DNA from: JBBRHH01 sp038222915
Lineage (GTDB): Bacteria > Planctomycetota > Phycisphaerae > Tepidisphaerales > Tepidisphaeraceae
Assembly (NCBI GenBank): GCA_038222915.1
Contig: JBBRHH010000205.1
Span: 1-9,736 of the forward strand
Direction: 5' to 3'
DNA: 9,736 bases
The notes beneath the pieces were generated by a model. The model had not been told where the DNA came from. It searched no databases and was given only the letters and a program-made list of their open reading frames with translations. Made by a program: the position numbers and the translations under genes. Shown here one piece after another: positions 1 to 5,633 of the stretch; position 1 is the first letter of the stretch, and each line of letters begins with the position of its first letter.

Positions 1-659
1 GCGACCGGGGGAGCGACGTGTGCGCAAAATTGTGTTTGGGTTGCTCGAAATGGTGGGTGGGGAATTCAAGTGGTGGTGCGGCCGATGTTTGTGATCATGG
101 GGACAATTTCTTTTGGTGAAAAAACCGACCCTAAAGCGGTATCGAAGGGGGCCTCCAACCTCCCCCGAATCTCCCCAAAGCGACGTTGAATCTCCCCGTT
201 TTGACCCTGCAATCGCCCCAAACCGACGGGGGTAAGAATTTGAACCACGAAGCAGGCGGAGGCACGAAGACGACGAGCTTTGGAGCGCGGATTGGGTGTG
301 TGATTTTGGATGCTGGCGAGTGCGCGGATTTGGCGTGGGCATGGTGGACCCCTGATCTGAAGTTTTGCCGGCTGTTTTTTTGCCGGCGGCGGGAGCGGCC
401 GGTTTGGGTCGCTTCTGCTGGTGGGATTGTAGGAGGATGTTAGGTGTGTGTCAACTGGGAATTGTCCTGGGAGTTTGGATTTATTTGGGAGGAGGTTTGA
501 CCGCGGATTTCGCGGTTTGACGCGGATGTTGGGGGATTTGTTTTTGCGCGGGTCCGCGAAGGGCAAGCCTCGGATTGCGCATTGCGATCGGGTTGCTGAC
601 TGGTGGGTGGGCGGTTGGGAGGGGGGAGAGGAATGCGCGACCGAATGTGGTGGTTTTGT
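1..659. other. Left intergenic region, no convincing gene
   Basis: This stretch holds several open frames on both strands, but they are rich in Arg, Pro, Trp and Cys, show no recognisable domain and lack good ribosome binding sites, so none is called. The plus strand is strongly G+T rich from about 260 onward, continuing the skew of the 3' end of the kelch gene. Visible structure includes a direct repeat of tttgccggc at 364-372 and 380-388, and a cgcgga-rich patch at 500-526 that contains a small hairpin. No intrinsic terminator with a clear U-tract was found for the leftward kelch gene that ends at 660. Confidence 0.6.
500..516. repeat. Small hairpin in a CGCGGA-rich patch
   Basis: The arms accgcg (500-505) and cgcggt (511-516) are perfectly complementary around a 5-nt loop, gattt. 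A further tttgacgcgga copy follows at 516-526, echoing tttgaccgcgga at 496-507, so the patch is a short imperfect tandem repeat. It lies downstream of the leftward kelch gene but has no U-tract on either side, so it is not a standard terminator. It is most simply an intergenic palindromic repeat unit. Confidence 0.4.
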
Positions 660-2249
660 TCAGACGGTGAGAGCGTTTTGCTGGGTGGCGAAGACGGTCA
701 TTTGTTTTTGCGGGCCGGGGCTGGCGGCGGCGATCAGGTTGTAGTGGCCGGGTTTTATGGACTTTGGGAGGTTTAGGTTGGCTTTTAGTTGGATTGTTTG
801 GCCGGGGGCGAGGGGGTGGTTGATGCGGGCGTGGCCGATGAGGATGGCGTGGGAGTTTAAGGTGGAGGTTGTGGTGGCGTAGATGGCGATGGTGAAGGGG
901 CCGGGAAGGGCCGCGTCGCCGGTGTTGGTGAGGGAGACGTTGGCGGCTTTGGTGCCCGCTGAGATGTGGCCGGTGAGGACGGCGGAGGGAGAGTTGTCGG
1001 TGTAGATATCGATTGCGGAGGTGGTGCCGCCGCCATCGCCGAAACCGCCGGCGAAGAAGGCCTGGGTGCCCATTGATGCGGATGTGAGGTAGTTTCGCGG
1101 GACGGAAAGCTGGGACCTGGACCAGAGACCTGTCCTAGTGTCGTAGATGTCCGCAATTTGATCACGGGTACTGCCACCGATCGTTAACCCGCCAGCGAAA
1201 ATGGCTTTGCTTCCCACCGATATCACTTGATCACGCGCGCCGGTGAGTCTTGCGACGGACCATTTGCCGGTACGCGAATCGTAGATGTCGACTCGATTGT
1301 TGGGGGCTCCTCCAATTTGTTCGCCGCCTGCGAAGAAGACCTTCGTGCCGACGACCGTTGAGGACATTCGTGTTCTGCGTTCTGAAAGTCGGGCGACCGT
1401 CCAACGGCCGGTGGCGGCGTCGTAGATGTCGATCACGCTGCTTAAATAACCTGAACCAAGTTCTCCCCCTGCGAAGATCGCTTTGGTGCCAACAGTTGCG
1501 ACGGTAATGGCGGTACGGGCCTGTGAGAGTCGCGCGGTCGACCAACGCGCGGTCTTGGCGTCGAATATATCAACTGCCGCGGTAACGACGTTTGAACTGG
1601 TGTTCGTGCGTGGATTAAAACGGTACCGGGTTCCACCCGCGAAAATTGCCTTTCCGTCAACTGCGGCCGCGCCCATCGACGACCGGGGACTGGATAGATG
1701 TGCAACTGACCAGGAACTGTCTGTGCTGTTATAAACGTCGACTCTGTTGTCTGGATTGCCGCCTCCTGACCCCTCGAAGAAAAATGCCTTATTCCCCAAT
1801 CCGATCGCGGCGACAAAATCGCGCGACTCGGAAAGCAGGGTTGTGGACCAACTGTTGGTGGAGGGATTGAAGATATTTACGTCGCCGGATGGGGAGGCAA
1901 ATAACGCCAGATCATTTACGGCAACTGCGGCCAATGGCCCATCGGTGTTGGGGATTGAGGGCGCTGCAATCCAGCTTTGAGCGTCCTGGCTATAGACGTC
2001 GGATCCTGATTTTTCGGTGATTGTATTCCCGCTGGCGAAGACGGATTTTCCGGCCACGGTAACGATGCTTATTCTGCCGCTGGCCTGGGAAAGAGTCAGG
2101 CTGGAATGGATGATCCTTGCCAGTGTCGAAGGAACTGAATGGTGCGATGTTGATGCCGAAGGCTGAAGTGGGGCGGCGCTCAAGAGCAATCGCATTTCAA
2201 GCGATTCGATTGATGAGTTGTGCATTGCAAGATCGTATCTGGATTGCAT
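660..2249 (-). CDS. LEPR-XLL kelch-propeller protein with C-terminal CARDB/Ig-like domain
   Basis: A putative surface or exported protein of about 529 residues, read from the ATG at 2249. That start is preferred over the frame's first ATG (2444) because it puts the LEPR-XLL-type motif IESLEMRLLLSA at residues 14-25, and the 65 extra residues look non-coding; a weak GGGG lies 6 nt upstream. Another ATG at 2225 is possible. After the motif come about seven kelch-type repeats, each with the pattern D-I/V-Y-D...T..W followed by R...(T/A)VG-K-A/V-F-F/I-AGG, enough for one seven-bladed beta-propeller (about residues 45-418). The last 105 residues look like a CARDB/Ig-like beta-sandwich (VSLTNTGDAALPGPFTIAIY, LAPGQ, KPGHYNL), often the C-terminal module in planctomycete proteins of this type. 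Kelch propellers usually bind proteins or sugars; no active site is evident, so the ligand is unknown. The C-terminal part (660 to about 1090) has much stronger strand skew and more C-ending codons than the propeller. Confidence 0.88.
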   Translation of the reverse strand: MQSRYDLAMHNSSIESLEMRLLLSAAPLQPSASTSHHSVPSTLARIIHSSLTLSQASGRISIVTVAGKSVFASGNTITEKSGSDVYSQDAQSWIAAPSIPNTDGPLAAVAVNDLALFASPSGDVNIFNPSTNSWSTTLLSESRDFVAAIGLGNKAFFFEGSGGGNPDNRVDVYNSTDSSWSVAHLSSPRSSMGAAAVDGKAIFAGGTRYRFNPRTNTSSNVVTAAVDIFDAKTARWSTARLSQARTAITVATVGTKAIFAGGELGSGYLSSVIDIYDAATGRWTVARLSERRTRMSSTVVGTKVFFAGGEQIGGAPNNRVDIYDSRTGKWSVARLTGARDQVISVGSKAIFAGGLTIGGSTRDQIADIYDTRTGLWSRSQLSVPRNYLTSASMGTQAFFAGGFGDGGGTTSAIDIYTDNSPSAVLTGHISAGTKAANVSLTNTGDAALPGPFTIAIYATTTSTLNSHAILIGHARINHPLAPGQTIQLKANLNLPKSIKPGHYNLIAAASPGPQKQMTVFATQQNALTV

Positions 2250-2371
2250 AACTTGCCCCGATCGGCAGATTTGACCGGCGGGAATCGTACCAATTCTGGT
2301 GGGGATGCAATAGCTGTGTACGGCGGGAAGAGATTGGCTTTTATTTTGGAGCTGGGTGCCGGTCGAGATCG

Positions 2372-2388
2372 AATGGACTTCGTCCATT
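2372..2388. promoter_or_regulatory. Perfect 7-bp inverted repeat upstream of the kelch gene
   Basis: The arms aatggac (2372-2378) and gtccatt (2382-2388) are exactly complementary around ttc. The element sits about 123 bp upstream of the kelch start codon, in the region where a promoter or operator would be expected. It could be a dimeric repressor site or the stem of a transcribed hairpin. No repressor gene is present in the window, so its role is unassigned. Confidence 0.3.
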
Positions 2389-2432
2389 GGCTTTGGCGGA
2401 TATGAGGTTTCGCGCCGCGGGATGGGGGACGA

Positions 2433-2453
2433 GGGCGAAGACAAGCTTCGCCC
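2433..2453. repeat. GGGCGAAG-CTTCGCCC palindromic repeat
   Basis: The arms gggcgaag (2433-2440) and cttcgccc (2446-2453) form a perfect 8-bp stem with the loop acaag. It lies 184-204 bp upstream of the kelch start and no U-tract follows it on either strand. It resembles a dispersed REP-like intergenic palindrome rather than a terminator; genome copy number cannot be judged from one window. Confidence 0.5.
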
Positions 2454-2497
2454 CTACGTGCTGTAGAAGCCGTGGAGATGGGATTTTGGCGTCGCCT

Positions 2498-2566
2498 CGC
2501 TGCGCGAGGCCGGAGTGCTTCAGGACTTCGCTGCGCTTCGGTCGCGGGTACGCGACAACGCTGCGC
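2498..2566. repeat. Three regularly spaced CGCTGCGC units
   Basis: The octamer cgctgcgc occurs at 2498-2505, 2529-2536 and 2559-2566, start-to-start spacings of 31 and 30 bp. Two lie in the loops of small hairpins (cctcg...cgagg and cttcg...), and gtcgcg-ggta-cgcgac at 2541-2556 forms another hairpin between the second and third units. The near-constant spacing, about three helical turns, is visible directly; any function is unknown. Confidence 0.4.
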
Positions 2567-2676
2567 ATTTCCTTGCGCTTCCTGACGCGGGGAGGGACGC
2601 TTGCAGTTTGTGTGGGGTTGTCTGATTGCATGTTGGATTTGTCGGGCTGGAGGGCTTCTGCGCGATGTATTGCTAA

Positions 2677-2841
2677 GGCAGCCCGTGGCAAAAGTCGCGC
2701 GGGCCCAGCTTGCGTTTTTCGATCGCGTGCTGCGTTGCTCCTCCTCGCCATATTTCCTGGCCAATATGACTCGTCGTCTCGCCTTGCCCGCAATCGAAAT
2801 CCGCTGCGCTTGGCCGCGCGGGACTTTCGCCACGGGCTGCC
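2677..2841. repeat. Long imperfect palindrome (about 165 bp, MITE/REP-like or structured RNA)
   Basis: The outer arms 2677-2707 and 2811-2841 pair at 27 of 31 positions, beginning with 13 perfect pairs (ggcagcccgtggc against gccacgggctgcc). Inside, tttcgatcgcg at 2717-2727 pairs with cgcaatcgaaa at 2789-2799 at 10 of 11 positions, and atatt (2750-2754) pairs with aatat (2763-2767) at the centre; the stretches between are weakly paired. The whole could fold as one long hairpin in DNA or RNA. It lies about 50 bp beyond the point where the kelch fragment loses homology. No target-site duplication was found at its ends and it encodes no transposase, so a non-autonomous mobile palindrome is possible but unproven. 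Confidence 0.65.
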
Positions 2842-2868
2842 AGAGGCTGCTGTGGTGGGTTGGACCAT

Positions 2869-2884
2869 GGTTGCTGAAGCAACC
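2869..2884. repeat. GGTTGC-TGAA-GCAACC hairpin
   Basis: A perfect 6-bp stem with the tetraloop tgaa. It lies within about 10 bp of the place where the kelch-like reading frame of the pseudogene stops making sense, so it marks the boundary between coding remnant and repeat mosaic. It has no U-tract. Confidence 0.45.
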
Positions 2885-2889
2885 GCGCG

Positions 2890-3280
2890 CGATGCCTCCA
2901 TCTCCCGCGAAAGGAGTGCCTTCAAACGCGACTTTCGAGCCTACTGTGGTTGGAGCGTAAAAATCGTCATTGCCGGGGACCATCGAAGTGGACCAGGTGT
3001 CATTGTTCGAATCGTAAATCTTTACAACGCCGCCATCCCGCGCAACGAGGACTTGCGGGCCAACGGTAATGGGGAAACCGTTTACTTGCGTTGTGTTCCA
3101 GACGCCGCTCCTGGTGTCGTAGATGAAAAGTCGGTCGTTGGCTATGTCGTGGAGGCCCTCAGGCTTCCAATCGCCTCCGTAGAAAAATACTTTTCTGCCC
3201 ACACTTGCCGATCCGATGCCGTCGAGCAGAGAGCGACTCTGCAGCTGTCGTGTTGGTTGCGACCTGCAAAGTAGCTGAAG
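2890..3280 (-). pseudogene. Truncated kelch-repeat gene fragment
   Basis: Read leftward, this frame gives kelch-type sequence: SLLDGIGSASVGRKVFFYGG, then FIYDTRSGVW, then VKIYDSNNDTW, then TVGSKVAFEG. The order and spacing match the first two blades and the start of the third blade of the intact kelch protein (about residues 118-230 of its longest frame), including a similarly short second blade (35 residues between tryptophans here, 41 in the intact gene). The two are clearly diverged. A stop codon (TAG at 3281-3283) closes the frame upstream, no LEPR-XLL motif or good start precedes it (only a GTG at 3202), and kelch similarity ends near 2890. Both ends of the gene are therefore missing. 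It lies on the same strand between two intact LEPR-XLL genes and is probably a decayed tandem paralogue or a partial duplication. Confidence 0.75.
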
Positions 3281-3321
3281 CTAGCGCGTCGCGGGGGGCT
3301 GGAGTTTTCCGTGCTGGACAG

Positions 3322-5127
3322 CTACCCGATTTCGACCTCGTTAATGAACAAAGGCCCGGTGGTTTTTACTCCGCTGGAGCCAAGTAATAGTGGTATTCCC
3401 AATGAATCCTCGTCATCACTGATGGCCGAAAAGTTGTTGCGCCATTTCCCGGCAACCTTCGTATATCTGAATATCGCGGACCAGTTGACGCTGTAGGAGC
3501 TCGCATAGGACTCGTTGAAATCGTCACTGAAAGCCGAGAGAAAATCCACGAAACTGTTTGCACCGATCGCGGAAACAACGGGAGAATCACCGTTCTTATC
3601 CGGCAAAACAACCGAGGGGGAATCCGCGGTATCGACCAGGCGATCCTGCCCACCCTCAGGGTCATTTTTAAGCAACGGGTCTCTGAGCGGTCCGGGTGAT
3701 TTGAGGTGCCCGTGGTTGGGGGGAAGGCCGAATACCGAAATGCCACCGACCTCGTAGGTGGCATCGAGGATTGGGAAGGTCCCGAAGGTCAATTTTTCCG
3801 TCTGGGTGCTGTGATCCTGGTAAGTGGCCTTAAACGTATCGTGCAGAGCATTTTGCAGCCAACCGACGTGAATTTTCTTCACACCGATCATCCCATTGGT
3901 GCCGCCGCCCACCACCTGAACGACCGCATGTTCCACGATCGCGTAATGGCCGCGTGCGAACATACCGCTCCTAATGGTGGTGTGCGTCCCACTATCACTG
4001 AACGTGAAATTGGCGTTAGATGAACTTACATAGCTATCCTTTACGACAACGCCCACCTCGGCAAGGTGAAAGACCTTGAGTTGCTCGCCCGCGTCGAAGT
4101 TGCCGTCGTGGTTGGCGTCATAATAAAGAATGACGTTGAAAGACCCTTCGGAGCTCAACGCCACCTTCGCCTCGAGCGGATTCGCGGCATTGGGTGTGAG
4201 GCGCGGAGCGGCCATCGTTTGTTGGTCCGCTTTATTGCGCTGCACGGTCCACTTGACCCGTTTTAAAACGTCTGGTGAATAGGTGGTATCGGTGGTGCCT
4301 TGCAGCGCGATGGTACCCCGGGAGCTCGGTACGGCAAATGCGTTGCCGTTGGTGATGACCATGGAGTCGCCCGTGGCGATCGCGGTTTGCTCGCCTATGA
4401 CGCCTTCGATTGAGGTAATGACCGGCAACTGGGTGATCTTGGCGCTTAGGGCGGTGCTGTCATAACCGTAGTTGTGATTGCTTCCGTAGCCGACGACAAA
4501 ATCGATCGTGTCTCCCATGGCGACGTTGGCCAGCGTCAACGTTTTGCCGGCGCTTCTGCCGTAGCCGTTGATCGAGCCATCGAAAAGAGATTTGTCATTG
4601 TAGAGAAGATGCACATCGGTGGTGGTGCCGCCGCGGTTTCCGCCGAGGCCGTGATCGATTCCGGTGAACTTAAACTCCATTGTATAGTTGCCGTCGGCGG
4701 GCGCGGTGAAGCGGATGTGGCTGTATTGGCCGCCGATACCCGGGTGTTCGAAGAGCTGATGAGCGCCGAGAAGGATCGACCCGTCGTCCACGGGGGAGGC
4801 TGAGGTGTTTTCGCCGACGAGAGGTGGAGCGTTGTCGGCGCTGGAACTCCAGATCCCCACGTTTGGGTCGATAATGCCATCGATATGGAGCGCGCCTTCG
4901 GTCGTATAGGCGTTGAAGGCCGATTTCTCCTTATTCGAATAACCGTAGGACCAGACGTCATTGGGATTCTGCGAGGTGGAGAATTCGGCTGCCGCGTCAT
5001 AGACCTTGAGATCGCCGGCGCTGAGCAGCGTACGGCTCTCCAGCGATTCGATAAGGCGCTGACGTGCGCGGGCGGATTTCCGACGGAAAGAGTTGAAATG
5101 CGCCGCCCGATTCTTTGATGAGTCCAT
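3322..5127 (-). CDS. LEPR-XLL protein with jelly-roll-like N-terminal domain
   Basis: A complete 601-residue protein starting at the ATG at 5127, with gagga (5138-5142 on the complementary strand) 10 nt upstream. The basic N-terminus (RRKSARARQR) leads into IESLESRTLLSA at residues 26-37, the LEPR-XLL-type tag. Residues about 43-233 resemble a beta-sandwich module common in Planctomycetes: FS.SQNPNDVWSYGYS at 49-64, a TAPADGNYTMEFKF strand, then LYNDKSLFDGSINGYG and MGDTIDFVVGYGSNHNYGYDST. Modules like this look like jelly-roll or carbohydrate-binding folds, but the ligand is unknown. Residues 337-348 (DANHDGNFDAGE) form an EF-hand/dockerin-like acidic loop that may bind calcium. The remainder (350-601) is beta-rich and acidic at the end and was not recognised. 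No classical signal peptide or transmembrane helix is visible. It is divergent from the beta-helix gene across a 506-bp spacer. Confidence 0.85.
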   Translation of the reverse strand: MDSSKNRAAHFNSFRRKSARARQRLIESLESRTLLSAGDLKVYDAAAEFSTSQNPNDVWSYGYSNKEKSAFNAYTTEGALHIDGIIDPNVGIWSSSADNAPPLVGENTSASPVDDGSILLGAHQLFEHPGIGGQYSHIRFTAPADGNYTMEFKFTGIDHGLGGNRGGTTTDVHLLYNDKSLFDGSINGYGRSAGKTLTLANVAMGDTIDFVVGYGSNHNYGYDSTALSAKITQLPVITSIEGVIGEQTAIATGDSMVITNGNAFAVPSSRGTIALQGTTDTTYSPDVLKRVKWTVQRNKADQQTMAAPRLTPNAANPLEAKVALSSEGSFNVILYYDANHDGNFDAGEQLKVFHLAEVGVVVKDSYVSSSNANFTFSDSGTHTTIRSGMFARGHYAIVEHAVVQVVGGGTNGMIGVKKIHVGWLQNALHDTFKATYQDHSTQTEKLTFGTFPILDATYEVGGISVFGLPPNHGHLKSPGPLRDPLLKNDPEGGQDRLVDTADSPSVVLPDKNGDSPVVSAIGANSFVDFLSAFSDDFNESYASSYSVNWSAIFRYTKVAGKWRNNFSAISDDEDSLGIPLLLGSSGVKTTGPLFINEVEIG

Positions 5128-5137
5128 GGTTTTCCCA

Positions 5138-5142
5138 TCCTC
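5138..5142 (-). promoter_or_regulatory. Ribosome binding site of the jelly-roll LEPR-XLL gene
   Basis: On the minus strand gagga ends 10 nt before the ATG at 5127. It supports that ATG as the start of the 601-residue protein; a nearer, out-of-frame ATG inside atgggaaaaccatgg is not used. Confidence 0.5.
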
Positions 5143-5220
5143 GGAAAAGCTCGACCAAATGATGTGTTGCAGACCGCTGGTTGACCCCCTGAAGTCGAAA
5201 TGTGCGAATTGGCCCGTCCA

Positions 5221-5248
5221 AAGTTAACGATTAGGGCAACAAAATCAA
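5221..5248 (-). promoter_or_regulatory. Candidate promoter for the leftward jelly-roll gene
   Basis: On the minus strand TTGATT (5248-5243) is followed after 16 nt by TAACTT (5226-5221), a weak match to the sigma-70 consensus inside the only AT-rich patch of the spacer. It would start transcription roughly 85-90 nt upstream of the ATG at 5127. The match is modest, and consensus sites in Planctomycetes are poorly defined. Confidence 0.22.
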
Positions 5249-5565
5249 TCAATTTTTGCCGAATTTGCCGTTTATTTTGGTTCGGACAGGCAAAGCGGCG
5301 ACGTAGGCAGCCGTATAATTGGAGAAGGTGCTCAACGGATTTTGGTTTGTTCCGAACATTTCCGGGGTGGGGCAAAGACGATGAATGGAAATGCTGTCAC
5401 AGTTCGCCCAAATTGCGACTACTGCGACAGAAACTTGCCTACTTTGCATCTCTTCTGCTTGCAAGCGGCCCATGTTCTTGTAAGCATGGCAGGCATTCGT
5501 GGGACGTCGGAGTGTTGCGGAGTACATTTCGAGCGCACTTCTATCGAGTCGATGGTGTTGAACAA

Positions 5566-5584
5566 CTCTCTCTCTCTCTCTCTC
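5566..5584 (+). repeat. (CT)9 dinucleotide microsatellite in the 5' leader
   Basis: The plus strand carries an uninterrupted ct run of 19 nt (nine units plus c), ending 49 nt before the ATG of the beta-helix gene. It lies upstream of the ribosome binding site, probably in the promoter or untranslated leader. It could change length by slippage. Confidence 0.85.
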
Positions 5585-5620
5585 GCGGGCAGCGAGAATC
5601 GTCGCACATTTTACTGTTTT

Positions 5621-5628
5621 GGAGAGGT
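5621..5628 (+). promoter_or_regulatory. Strong ribosome binding site of the beta-helix gene
   Basis: The sequence ggagaggt ends 5 nt before the ATG at 5634 and is the best Shine-Dalgarno match in the window. It decides the start of the beta-helix LEPR-XLL protein. Confidence 0.7.
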
Positions 5629-5633
5629 GAATC

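Larger units (their letters stand above)
2250..2889. other. Intergenic hairpin-rich mosaic
   Basis: About 640 bp lie between the start of the intact kelch gene and the broken kelch fragment. Open frames cross it on both strands, but their translations are Arg/Ala/Ser-rich without domains, and the plus and minus frames mirror each other where the DNA is palindromic. The content is best read as a chain of inverted repeats: a 17-bp operator-like palindrome (2372-2388), a gggcgaag/cttcgccc hairpin (2433-2453), three spaced cgctgcgc units (2498-2566), a long imperfect palindrome (2677-2841) and a short ggttgc/gcaacc hairpin (2869-2884). The leftward promoter of the kelch gene should lie in 2250-2400, but no strong -35/-10 pair was seen. 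Confidence 0.65.
5128..5633. other. Divergent intergenic/promoter region between two LEPR-XLL genes
   Basis: This 506-bp spacer separates two genes that both encode LEPR-XLL proteins and are transcribed away from each other, so it should carry both promoters. The part at 5221-5280 is distinctly AT-richer than its surroundings. It contains a candidate leftward promoter, a palindrome gcttgcaagc at 5457-5466 closely followed by a catg...catg hairpin (5471-5488), and a pyrimidine SSR at 5566-5584. Open frames crossing it are Cys/Arg-rich, lack domains and are not called. Confidence 0.6.

Noticed and set aside
541..560. Rho-independent terminator of the leftward kelch gene
   Set aside because: The gcgcgggtccgcg stem is preceded by T on the plus strand, so on the minus strand it is followed by A, not U; the orientation is wrong.
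66..566. Minus-strand open frame (166 aa) at the left edge
   Set aside because: Pro/Arg/Lys/Asn-rich, low-complexity translation, no ribosome binding site or domain; typical of a non-coding GC-rich stretch.
2498..2566. CRISPR array
   Set aside because: The repeated unit is only 8 bp, there are three copies, and the intervening sequences contain hairpins rather than unique spacers; no cas genes are present.
2677..2841. Full insertion sequence with terminal inverted repeats
   Set aside because: Only about 100 bp lies between the outer arms, there is no transposase frame, and the flanks (gctaa and agagg) show no target duplication.
2387..3274. Long plus-strand open frame (295 aa)
   Set aside because: It is antisense to the kelch fragment and crosses the palindromic mosaic; the translation is Arg/Ala/Ser/Cys-rich, has no domain and no good ribosome binding site. 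It is open by composition only.
5314..5319. Perfect TATAAT as a -10 box for the beta-helix gene
   Set aside because: No acceptable -35 lies 16-18 bp upstream, and the site is about 315 bp from the start codon. It may be chance and was not annotated.
4536..5375. Minus-strand open frame (279 aa) overlapping the jelly-roll gene
   Set aside because: It is a shadow frame of the real 601-residue gene, with Pro/Ser/Arg-rich translation; the LEPR-XLL frame carries the recognisable domains.
5457..5488. gcttgcaagc palindrome and catg...catg hairpin as a riboswitch or terminator
   Set aside because: The stems are short, there is no U-tract and no known riboswitch core; kept only as a note in the spacer description.
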